The notes under the pieces are model-generated. The model searched no databases. It worked only from the letters and a program-made list of their open reading frames with translations, and was not told the origin of the DNA. A DNA stretch of 14,812 bases from Chloroflexota bacterium (GTDB lineage Bacteria; Chloroflexota; Dehalococcoidia; Dehalococcoidales; UBA2162): NCBI GenBank assembly GCA_016202525.1, contig JACQOM010000107.1, forward strand, positions 1 to 14,812, in the 5' to 3' direction. Shown here in pieces: positions 6,102-13,243 of this stretch; position 1 is the stretch's first letter, and every line of letters starts with the position of its first letter. Position numbers and translations under genes: made by a program.

Positions 6102-8435
6102 TTACTTTGTTTCCACTAGACTGGATTCTCCGATTGAACTGGCTATCGGAATCTCCACAGTCAATTGAGTTCCTCGCCCGACCTGTGACTTAATGTTAAA
6201 AGTACCACCCAAAAGGGTAGCCCTTTCCTGAATACCCAGCAGACCCAATGGCTGCGCTCCCCCTACCCCCCTCGACCTGAAAGCAGCCGCCACATCAAAA
6301 CCTTTACCATCATCTTCAACAACGATGGTGACTTTATTATCCTTCAATTCCACCTGTATCCTGACGTTATGTGCCTCAGCATGCCTGGCAATATTATTGG
6401 TGGCTTCTTGAATCATCCTGAAAAGGGCGGTCTCAACCACCGGAGCCAGACGCTCATTCAAACCTTTGGTCTTAAAATCGACCCGGATACCAGCAGACTC
6501 AAGATGACGCTGGGTATGGGCCCGGATAGCAGTGACTAAACCCAGGTCATCGAGTGCCGAAGGACGAAGGTCAAGTGTTAGTCTCCGCAAATCCTCTAGA
6601 GCACGAGCCACCAGAGACCGGGCATTCTTCAGCTTCTCTTTAAGTCTAGGTTGTTCCGGTGAAGCCATATTTTCTAAGGATTCGATATTGGCTATCAGTC
6701 CGGTCAGGACCTGACCATGCTCATCATGCAGTTCCCGTGCAATCCGTTTACGTTCCTCTTCCTGAGCATTGATAACACTACTTAGCAGTTGTCCTCGCAG
6801 TTTTTCTTTTTGCTTTGCTTCCTCATACAAAATAGAATTCTCAATAGCCAAGCCCACATGGTAACCGATTGAATCGAGAAGCCTGAAGTCGTCTTCGGTA
6901 AATGGCCGCTCATTAGAACCGGCGATATTCATAACACCCAGCGTTCCAGCCTTGGATTTGAGAGGTACGCTAACAAAATAATCGATGCCTTCCTTAATCA
7001 CCGCCTCCTCACCCAGCATCGGACACTGGGAAACATCGTTTACCATCCGTGTCTGCCCGGAATGCAGTACCCCACGGCAGGCACAATCAGCCAGCGAAAA
7101 ACCGGCTTCATGGCAATTAAAGGCACTCGTTAAACCGATACAGGTCTTCACTTCAAGTTTATTACTATCGGGACTACGCAGAAATACGCAGCCGGCGGTG
7201 GTCTTGGTAACTTCCAGCACCCGCCGCATGGCGTTCTGTAGTACATCCTCCAGATTGAGAGACTGGTTGACCGTGTTAGCTATAGAATTAAGCGCCGACA
7301 ACTCTTCATTACGCAATACCAGCTCATTTCTCGATTTAGCCAGTTCCTGAGTCATGGCATAGAAAGCGGTACTGAGCTGCCCAATCTCATCTTGACGTAC
7401 TACTGGAACTCCTGCCTTAAAGTCCCCGGCGGCTACCTTTTTCGTCGCCGTGGTCAGCGTCCTAATTGGTTTGACAATCCCTTGCATCATCATCCACACC
7501 AAGAGCGAGGCGCCGACCAGCAATATTACTCCGAAGAAAAGCAACCTCTGACCCAGCTGGCGTGTCGGGGCAAGAGCTTCTTCTTCCGATTGCCGTATAG
7601 CTACCCCCCAGGAAGTAGTGGACAGGGGAGCGAAAGCCAGCACATCCCTCTGCCTCTCCAGTGACTGCTGGGTTTCATGACATCTATGGCACACGCCGAC
7701 GGTAGCTTGTCCCCGGGCGATTAATGCCGCAAACTTAACTGGATGGTCACTCCTCTCAAAATATTTAGGCGGAGAGGCTGGTCTGGTTCTAGCCAGGACA
7801 ATCCCGTTGCCATCGACAAGCTCAACATATCCGGTCTTGCCCACTATTACCGCCTCACTGAAAACACCAACGTTAGATTGCCCGACATCAACTGAGATGG
7901 CTAAAGCCCCAATAATTTGACCATCCCCAGCCACAATAGGAGCGCTCATCAGCACCACCGGTACATCAGTCAACGGGGTGGACATCAAACCGGATATAAC
8001 AACCACACCTGTGTTCACCATCTTACGCACTTCAGGATGTCCGGACATATCCGTTCCGACAACTGCAGGCATCTCTGGCTCAACCCGTATGACTCGGCCG
8101 TCGCTATCGAGAAGAAAAGCATTTAACGTAATAATGCCTGACTGAGCGAGTATCCTGCGCAGTGAATCTGCCACAGTGATGAATTTCTCCTTATCGGGAA
8201 GTGCACCATTGAAATCGGCGGCATTCTGCAGATGCAGCATAACATGCCTCATATTTTCGTCCAGGTGGTTAGCGATGACACGGCCTATTGTCAACCGTTC
8301 CTGAAGCATCCGATTAACGCTTTCATTCACTGATTGAATCCCCAGCCAGCTAAAGAGGCTCAGGCTAACGACTAGCCCGGCTATAACGAGCAGATTAATC
8401 CTCTTTTGCAGAGTTAGTTTAGTAAACGCTTTCAT
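6102..8435 (-). CDS. Sensor histidine kinase with Cache-like periplasmic domain carrying a c-heme motif, HAMP, GAF and HisKA_3
   Basis: A 777-aa kinase. TM1 is at about 14-34, followed by an extracytoplasmic Cache-like sensor region (35-297) that contains CHRCH (249-253), a CXXCH covalent-heme site. TM2 is at 299-318 and HAMP at about 318-370. A GAF domain (about 385-535) has a cysteine cluster at C416, C432, C441, C451, C453 and C471. The HisKA_3 domain has phosphoacceptor H570 in RELHDE. The HATPase domain shows the N box around E677/N680-N681, DDGKGF (708-713) and GLLGIQER. Kinases of the NarX/NarQ group also have cytoplasmic cysteine clusters, but their nitrate-binding P-box is not visible here. 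The ligand is unknown; heme suggests redox, O2, NO or CO sensing. It forms an operon with the regulator 31 bp downstream. The ATG at 8435 has GGAAG 9 bases upstream. Confidence 0.93.
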   Translation of the reverse strand: MKAFTKLTLQKRINLLVIAGLVVSLSLFSWLGIQSVNESVNRMLQERLTIGRVIANHLDENMRHVMLHLQNAADFNGALPDKEKFITVADSLRRILAQSGIITLNAFLLDSDGRVIRVEPEMPAVVGTDMSGHPEVRKMVNTGVVVISGLMSTPLTDVPVVLMSAPIVAGDGQIIGALAISVDVGQSNVGVFSEAVIVGKTGYVELVDGNGIVLARTRPASPPKYFERSDHPVKFAALIARGQATVGVCHRCHETQQSLERQRDVLAFAPLSTTSWGVAIRQSEEEALAPTRQLGQRLLFFGVILLVGASLLVWMMMQGIVKPIRTLTTATKKVAAGDFKAGVPVVRQDEIGQLSTAFYAMTQELAKSRNELVLRNEELSALNSIANTVNQSLNLEDVLQNAMRRVLEVTKTTAGCVFLRSPDSNKLEVKTCIGLTSAFNCHEAGFSLADCACRGVLHSGQTRMVNDVSQCPMLGEEAVIKEGIDYFVSVPLKSKAGTLGVMNIAGSNERPFTEDDFRLLDSIGYHVGLAIENSILYEEAKQKEKLRGQLLSSVINAQEEERKRIARELHDEHGQVLTGLIANIESLENMASPEQPRLKEKLKNARSLVARALEDLRRLTLDLRPSALDDLGLVTAIRAHTQRHLESAGIRVDFKTKGLNERLAPVVETALFRMIQEATNNIARHAEAHNVRIQVELKDNKVTIVVEDDGKGFDVAAAFRSRGVGGAQPLGLLGIQERATLLGGTFNIKSQVGRGTQLTVEIPIASSIGESSLVETK

Positions 8436-8475
8436 AAAAGAAGACTTCCGGACAAATTCAAATCACCGTCTTATC

Positions 8476-8504
8476 TTTACATCTTACTCTAGCAGAATTA
8501 TGAT
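8476..8504 (+). promoter_or_regulatory. Rightward promoter toward the PAS gene
   Basis: TTTACA (8476-8481, 5/6) and TATGAT (8499-8504, 5/6) are separated by 17 bases. The start would be near 8511. Its -10 box overlaps the -10 box of the leftward kinase promoter. Confidence 0.45.
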
Positions 8505-8526
8505 ACAGAGTAACGGTTCAAGTCAA
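8497..8526 (-). promoter_or_regulatory. Leftward promoter of the sensor kinase operon
   Basis: On the - strand TTGACT (8526-8521, 5/6) and CATAAT (8502-8497, 5/6) are separated by 18 bases. The start would be near 8490, leaving a leader of about 55 nt before the kinase ATG. Confidence 0.45.
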
Positions 8527-8636
8527 ACACCAGACCTGTATGGCAGCACCACAGAGTCACGAGTGATGAACTCCGCAATTCTAAAACCCGGGGGGAAATT
8601 GCCAAAGCCGGTTTAAACATTGCTCCAGTTCAGAGG

Positions 8637-9031
8637 ATGGCCTACGAGCTAACGTATCCTGACAAATCTTCGACCACATCTTTTCAAGTCTGCGAACAAT
8701 TGAAACCAATCATGGATAAATCACCGCAAGGTATATACGCTTACCTCGATGATGTTCACAAAATCTGCAATAAGAAATTGGCTGACCTGCTTGGTTATAA
8801 GTCAATCAGGGAATGGGCAGACACCGATGCCCCTCTGTCTGATATTGTTGAGGAAGACCAGGAAACCGTAGTTTCCGCCTTAATCGATGCCTCGGAGAAA
8901 CGGTAGCCAGCACTATCGAGGTAAGAGCTAAGAATATCAAGACCGGCAAATTGATAAGAACCAGGATGATACTGGTACCCATCGCCTTCCAGGGCCATAT
9001 TTTTACCCTGCACTTTGTCAGCAAGATTTGA
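8637..9031 (+). pseudogene. Frameshifted small PAS-domain protein
   Basis: The first part (ATG 8637 to TAG 8904-8906, 89 aa) has PAS-like text such as GIYAYLDDVHKICNKKLADLLGY. The domain breaks off at the TAG, but a second frame beginning at about 8900 continues naturally (VASTIEVRAKNIKTGKLI, then FTLHFVSKI) to TGA at 9029-9031. Restoring one A in the AAA run at 8898-8900 would join them as EKTVAST. The start is also doubtful: AGAGG directly abuts the ATG, and the frame is open upstream to 8514 without a start codon. An ATG at 8566 in another frame would join if one G were added to the six-G run at 8590-8595. Two one-base losses in homopolymers suggest gene decay or sequencing error. If intact it would be a soluble sensor of about 130-155 aa with no output domain. 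Confidence 0.7.
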
Positions 9032-9048
9032 CCGGCTTCTTCCCTTCG

Positions 9049-9441
9049 CTACTTCTCCAGCAACTCTTTCATAGGCTTCCAGTAATAATCGCGCCAGCCC
9101 TGACTCACATCCTGATAGCTTTCCTCGGGAACACCAGTCTGCGTGAAGGTCAGCCGGGTGCGACCATCAATCTCCTTCAAGGAAAAGGTGGCTTTGGAAT
9201 AATACCCTGCCGGCCAATTACTAAGTCGCCAGGACTGAACAATTTTCTTATCCGGTATTAGCTCCAGGTTAATGCCCTGGAGGTCGCCGTCCCAAACAGT
9301 AAACTTGCCGCCGACTTTTCGACTGATACTGGCCTTGCTGCCGGTAAACTCAGAATGCTTTTTTGAATCCATTAACACCTCATAGACTTCATGCGCGCTC
9401 GCTTTAAATGTCGCTGACTGCCGAATCGTCTTAGTCTTCAT
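9049..9441 (-). CDS. SRPBCC / AHSA1-like (START-fold) protein
   Basis: A 130-aa protein of the helix-grip fold found in Aha1-C-terminal-like proteins. It opens with a beta strand and the typical ATFKASAHEVYEVLMDSKKH stretch (10-29). A glycine-rich GGKFTVWDGDLQGINLEL region (44-61), a WxxxxWPAGYYSKATFSL strand pair and a C-terminal helix (GWRDYYWKPMKELLEK) follow. Such domains bind hydrophobic ligands or chaperones; the substrate cannot be told from the sequence. The start is ATG with GGAGGG 6 bases upstream, a strong site. It has no clear functional link to its neighbours: its 3' end faces the broken PAS gene, with 17 bp between their stop codons, and upstream it diverges from the copper protein gene. 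Confidence 0.88.
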   Translation of the reverse strand: MKTKTIRQSATFKASAHEVYEVLMDSKKHSEFTGSKASISRKVGGKFTVWDGDLQGINLELIPDKKIVQSWRLSNWPAGYYSKATFSLKEIDGRTRLTFTQTGVPEESYQDVSQGWRDYYWKPMKELLEK

Positions 9442-9790
9442 TATTAACCCTCCAGTATCATTTCTTCATCTCAATACCTATTTTATTGAAATCCCCCGGG
9501 CCTTTCCAGCAAGCATAATGAACAGACTAATAAAAACTACCCGCTATCCGTATGAATACGGATAGATAAAAAAAGAAGGGGGAATTAAAATTTACACAGA
9601 TATTTTGTTTATTAAATTTACTGACAAGTCATGAGACATTAAACAGACACTGGTCAGGCAATAAGTCACGGATATTCAATATGAAACAGGGGGTGACACT
9701 GTGAAAAGTGGAGAAACCTAATCAAATGACGCTGCGAAATATTAAACAATAAATGGCAGAGATTCAAATCGAAAAAGGAGGTTAATCAAT
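9442..9790. other. Intergenic region between divergent SRPBCC and copper-protein genes
   Basis: These 349 bp separate two divergent starts. They are AT-rich toward the right and hold one striking 22-bp palindrome (9544-9565), an A7 run after it, and TTTACA (9591-9596) with TAAATT 16 bases later as a weak rightward promoter candidate. The right end carries a good ribosome binding site (GGAGG, 9 bases before the ATG at 9791). I see no further coding frame and no RNA gene. Confidence 0.5.
9544..9565. repeat. Perfect 22-bp palindrome, operator-like or hairpin
   Basis: Arms CTATCCGTAT (9544-9553) and ATACGGATAG (9556-9565) flank a GA centre with no mismatch. There is no T-run after it on the + strand, so it is not a terminator for that direction. 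On the - strand TTTTT follows the second arm after about 7 bases. Its place between divergent promoters fits a dimeric regulator site or a block to antisense transcripts. Confidence 0.55.
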
Positions 9791-11677
9791 ATGGAAAAAC
9801 AGAGGATGCTATTAGCCGCCAGGTTATTCTCGGTTGTATCGATAGCGGCTCTGCTTGTTTTTAATCTCGGCAACAAACCTGACGGAGAACCATATCATGG
9901 TAAACATACCATGTTCCTGACCGACGAGCCGGGCAACTGGTTCAAGAGTGCGGAGACAGGGACTCCGGTACTCATTATCGACCGGGACGAGCGAGTACAA
10001 TTCGACCGCGGAACACAGACCGGCACGAAGCATACGGTTACCCTGCTGATACAGCCCACCGGCTCTGACCTGGCCGTAGACCAGAATGATGCCGGCAATG
10101 GGAAAATTAGTGCCGACTTTAACGTCCCCGGCGTCTACCTGTTCGTCTGTAAGGTACACCCCTATATGACGGGCGTGGTAGCCGTAAAAGATGCCGGCGG
10201 GAATATTCCACCCGTAACCAAGGAGCAGTTGCCGTTCATCGGGCATCTTGGTGTGGACTCGTTAGACGCCGGCACGGTTCTTTCGGTGCTGAGGTCCATC
10301 GCACCTACGGACGCAGACAAGCAGGCCAAGTGGAACATCTTTACCGCGGCCGATGAGTTCAAGCCAGCAAAAGCCGGTGTCGGTGAGGTCTGGATTGATA
10401 CCCAGTTCGAGAGGGTTCCCGGGCAGATGGATGACCGCGGTGACCTTAAACCTGGCAGCATCACAGTGGTAAACGTGGACAAGTTCACAACTACGCCGCC
10501 TTTTACCGTAGAAAGAGAAATCAACGGACTTGACCCTGATGCCGCCGGACTATGGAACAACCCCCACAACATGTGGGCTAACACCGCCCTCAATACAATC
10601 TACAACGGCAACTGGTTCGGCAAGTCGCTCAACAGAATCGACCGCGCCAGCGGTGATATCCGGGAAACCATCGTCGCCGGCGAGGCGCCGACCCACATCG
10701 TCACCATCCCTGGACCATCCCATCCCCATTTTGGCGTGCTGACACTGCCTCTGAGCGCCGAACAGGATATGGATAAAATCCAGGACAGGGACCAGAGGCT
10801 GAAAATAATCGACCATTTCCCAACCGGCGCCGGGCTAAACCATCCCCATGCTCAATGGATTACCTCAGACGGTAACCGGATTGTGGTGCCCAACGTCTTC
10901 AAGGGACTGGGCGTAGCCGGTTCTATCTCCATTCTGGATGCGGCTAACGGCAATATTCTCAAGGAATTCAACTTCTCACCTCTTGGACTCAATTCAGCTT
11001 TACTACTTCCCATCGCCACCGGTATCAAGGGGAGCAGCAAAGCCTATATAGCCAATGGCGCCAGCGGCCAGGTGACAGTCATCGACCTGGTCAGCCAACA
11101 ACTCATCAAGAACATCCCGGTTACCTTCACGCCGGATGGCCAGCAGGGGCCTCAGTTTACCATCTTTGACACCTTGCAATTCCCCATCCAGACACCGGTG
11201 AGTCCTGATGGTAAGTTCGCAGGCACCGCGGTGTTGTCACTGACGACCGTCGGCAGACCGCCAACCGGCTCAGCAGACCATATCGCCATCATCGATACCG
11301 CCACCGACCAAGCAGTCAAGTTCCTAGCCACTCCTGCCGGAACTCACGGAGCCAACTGGGGGGCAAAGAAAGGCGGCGGCTATTACCTCTACGTGAGCAA
11401 CCAGTTTGCCAATGTCCTCACCGTCATCGACCCGGACCCGAATAACGATGGCAGCGCCGCTGATGCCGCCGTGGTCGGTAGAATACTTCTAGCCAATGGA
11501 AGCTTCGGCGCCACGGTAACCGATGGCACCGGTGGGCAGGGTATCAAGCCGTTACCCAATATGTATCCCGGGTGGATTCAGGACACCGTCGCCCTTTCCG
11601 GAACGGGACAGCTTTCTGCCGAGGTGCAGGGCTGGATTGATGAGCTGACTGCAGCGCAGAAAAATCCCTCTCCGTAA
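9791..11677 (+). CDS. Blue-copper (cupredoxin) domain fused to a histidine-rich beta-propeller
   Basis: This 628-aa protein has an N-terminal hydrophobic segment (about 7-26) for export or anchoring. The cupredoxin domain (about 36-133) has a full type 1 copper set: H81, C120, H123 and M126, in CKVHPYM as in amicyanin/plastocyanin-like proteins. There is only one cysteine, so it is not a CuA site. The rest (about 200-600) is a YVTN/YncE-like propeller with repeats such as GSITVVNVDKF, GSISILDAANG, GQVTVIDLVSQQ and ADHIAIIDTATD. Histidines cluster at PHNMW (H259), H302, SHPHF (H311, H313), H342, NHPHAQW (H351, H353), H497 and GTHGANW (H519), reminiscent of a metal site inside a propeller as in nitrous oxide reductase, though the domain order is reversed. 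The reaction is unknown; a periplasmic electron carrier or oxidase is likely. The ATG has GGAGG 9 bases upstream, and a terminator follows. Confidence 0.88.
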   Translation: MEKQRMLLAARLFSVVSIAALLVFNLGNKPDGEPYHGKHTMFLTDEPGNWFKSAETGTPVLIIDRDERVQFDRGTQTGTKHTVTLLIQPTGSDLAVDQNDAGNGKISADFNVPGVYLFVCKVHPYMTGVVAVKDAGGNIPPVTKEQLPFIGHLGVDSLDAGTVLSVLRSIAPTDADKQAKWNIFTAADEFKPAKAGVGEVWIDTQFERVPGQMDDRGDLKPGSITVVNVDKFTTTPPFTVEREINGLDPDAAGLWNNPHNMWANTALNTIYNGNWFGKSLNRIDRASGDIRETIVAGEAPTHIVTIPGPSHPHFGVLTLPLSAEQDMDKIQDRDQRLKIIDHFPTGAGLNHPHAQWITSDGNRIVVPNVFKGLGVAGSISILDAANGNILKEFNFSPLGLNSALLLPIATGIKGSSKAYIANGASGQVTVIDLVSQQLIKNIPVTFTPDGQQGPQFTIFDTLQFPIQTPVSPDGKFAGTAVLSLTTVGRPPTGSADHIAIIDTATDQAVKFLATPAGTHGANWGAKKGGGYYLYVSNQFANVLTVIDPDPNNDGSAADAAVVGRILLANGSFGATVTDGTGGQGIKPLPNMYPGWIQDTVALSGTGQLSAEVQGWIDELTAAQKNPSP

Positions 11678-11697
11678 GTATTGGAACACACTCACCG

Positions 11698-11736
11698 TGA
11701 GGGCTGCCCACATGGTCAGCCCTCATCTTTCTTCGG
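11698..11736 (+). terminator. Intrinsic terminator after the copper-propeller gene
   Basis: TGAGGGCTG (11698-11706) pairs perfectly with CAGCCCTCA (11717-11725) around a 10-base loop, followed by a T-rich tract (TCTTTCTTC). It starts about 20 bases after the stop codon and separates this gene from the sulfite oxidase gene. Confidence 0.75.
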
Positions 11737-11796
11737 ACCTTTCGTGAAACGGCCAGGTTGCTCCTTGAAGATGAGCAGCACTCTTGATTCCGCTAC

Positions 11797-11825
11797 TTTA
11801 CTAATTATAGTGAGGGGTATACAAT
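11797..11825 (+). promoter_or_regulatory. Promoter of the sulfite oxidase gene
   Basis: TTTACT (11797-11802) and TACAAT (11820-11825, 5/6) are spaced by 17 bases. The start would be near 11832, about 33 bases before the ATG. It follows the terminator at 11698-11736, so the two genes appear to be separate units. Confidence 0.5.
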
Positions 11826-11864
11826 TAGCTAGTTTGGGTTACCGGGCAGGTAAAGTTTGCTGAA

Positions 11865-13136
11865 ATGAAAAGCACACAGCACATGGGCGAACGGCAGATA
11901 TCCAGCTTATGGAACCAGGCTCAAGCAGCGGGGATCTCTCGCCGCAAATTTCTAGCGTTGCTGGCAAGCGGTGGAGCGCTGGCGATACTGGCAGCCTGCC
12001 AGGCAAAGGCGCCTACTACACCACCAACCACTCCCCCAGCCACTCCAGCTACTCCCCCACCGACAACCCCGGCAAGACTAATCTACAAACCGATTCCCGA
12101 GGCCTACTTCATTCCGCTGGGCAGTAACGCCGAAATGCGTTTTGAGGTCATGGCTAACCGCTCCTACCTCACTCCTAACTCATTATTTTTTGTGCGCAGT
12201 CATACCTCGACTCCTCTCATCGATATCAAAACTTGGCGGTTACGCATCGAGGGAGACGGGGTACAAAACCCGTTCGAGTTGACCTATGACGACCTTCTCA
12301 AGATGCCCAGCCGGACGGTGACGCGCTTTGTTGAGTGCGCCGGTAATGGCCGTTCGTTTTTCGGTTCGCTAATGAACAAACCGGCTGACGGCGGACAGTG
12401 GCATCTCGGCGCCTATGGAATCGCAGAATGGACCGGCGTTCCACTGACTGACCTCTTACGGCGGGCAGGACTCAAGAAAACAGCAGTGGATGTAATGCCT
12501 ACCGGACTGGACAGCTCGAACGTGGAACGCCCGATGCCGGTAGCCAAAGCAGTGGCAGAAGATACCATTGTTGCCTATCTGATGAACGGGGAGATTCTCC
12601 AGCTTGACCACGGTTTCCCGGCGCGAGTCATCGCCCCGGGATGGGTCGGCGTTAATAGCGTTAAGTGGGTCGGTAAGATTACCGTATCAGAGAAGCCGAT
12701 TTACGTTGAAAAGAATACCAAGAGCTATGTGCTTATCGGCCCGGATTACCAGCCACAGCCACCGGCGGATGGACCCGCAATCACCAACCAGACCATCAAA
12801 AGCGCCTGTGCTCTCCCCTGGCCAGCCACCTTAAACGCCGGCTCACAGAAAGTGGTTGGCTACGCCTGGTCAGCCTTCGGCAAGATTGCGCGGGTAGAGG
12901 TCAGCCTGGATGGCGGAAAGACCTTTCGCGATGCGACCCTCACCGGACCAAATATCGAACAGGCCGGCACCCGCTGGGAGTTATCTTTTACCGCTCAGCC
13001 GGGAGCGATAACGATTACGCCGCGGGCTACGGATGACAAAGGTAACACACAATATGATGTCTCCCAGCAAAAATGGAACAAGCTTGGCTACCTCTTCGGC
13101 GCCGTTGTCCCTCACCCTGTGACCGTAGTCAGCTAA
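11865..13136 (+). CDS. Tat-lipoprotein molybdopterin oxidoreductase, sulfite oxidase family
   Basis: The 423-aa protein begins with a twin-arginine signal (SRRKFLALL, 25-33) ending in a lipobox (ILAAC, lipidated C45). A threonine/proline-rich linker follows (48-69). The sulfite-oxidase molybdopterin-binding domain (about 85-285) carries the molybdenum ligand C158 in FVECAGNGR, the R254-containing FPARVIAPGW and the VNSVKW stretch that holds conserved cofactor contacts. The C-terminal Mo-co dimerisation domain (about 305-423) has the typical VEVSLDGGKTF and TPRATDDKGNTQ strands. It should oxidise sulfite to sulfate, or a related sulfur compound, outside the membrane. It has no heme domain, so it needs a separate acceptor; the copper protein upstream is a candidate. 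The start is ATG 11865 with only a weak, distant AGG; an ATG at 11883 is an alternative. A persulfide dioxygenase gene follows 107 bp later. Confidence 0.92.
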   Translation: MKSTQHMGERQISSLWNQAQAAGISRRKFLALLASGGALAILAACQAKAPTTPPTTPPATPATPPPTTPARLIYKPIPEAYFIPLGSNAEMRFEVMANRSYLTPNSLFFVRSHTSTPLIDIKTWRLRIEGDGVQNPFELTYDDLLKMPSRTVTRFVECAGNGRSFFGSLMNKPADGGQWHLGAYGIAEWTGVPLTDLLRRAGLKKTAVDVMPTGLDSSNVERPMPVAKAVAEDTIVAYLMNGEILQLDHGFPARVIAPGWVGVNSVKWVGKITVSEKPIYVEKNTKSYVLIGPDYQPQPPADGPAITNQTIKSACALPWPATLNAGSQKVVGYAWSAFGKIARVEVSLDGGKTFRDATLTGPNIEQAGTRWELSFTAQPGAITITPRATDDKGNTQYDVSQQKWNKLGYLFGAVVPHPVTVVS

Positions 13137-13243
13137 GCTGGCACCGGGCGATTCCAGGTTATTAAACTTGGCTGACTATTGCCAAACATTGCCAGCGGGC
13201 TGTTTCTAAGTGTAGCCATTAACCTTGAGCCGGAGGTTATCTT

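Noticed and set aside
5402..8435. Naming the two-component pair narXL or narQP
   Set aside because: The HisKA_3/NarL pairing and GAF cysteines are suggestive, but the periplasmic nitrate-binding P-box is not visible and a c-heme motif is present instead.
8795..9024. Two overlapping 72-codon - strand frames opposite the PAS gene
   Set aside because: The + strand reads as PAS domain in two frames, which explains the region better. Neither - strand frame shows a domain.
10162..10816. Long - strand open frames inside the copper-propeller gene
   Set aside because: They are antisense to a gene with clear copper ligands and propeller repeats; such frames are common opposite GC-richer coding sequence.
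9791..11677. Calling the copper-propeller protein nosZ
   Set aside because: It has a single-cysteine type 1 site at the N-terminus, not a C-terminal CuA site, and the propeller histidine pattern has not been aligned to CuZ.
13137..13243. Hairpin between GCTGGCA (13137-13143) and TGCCAGC (13190-13196)
   Set aside because: The arms are perfect, but the loop is about 46 bases and no clear T-run follows, so a terminator call is not supported.
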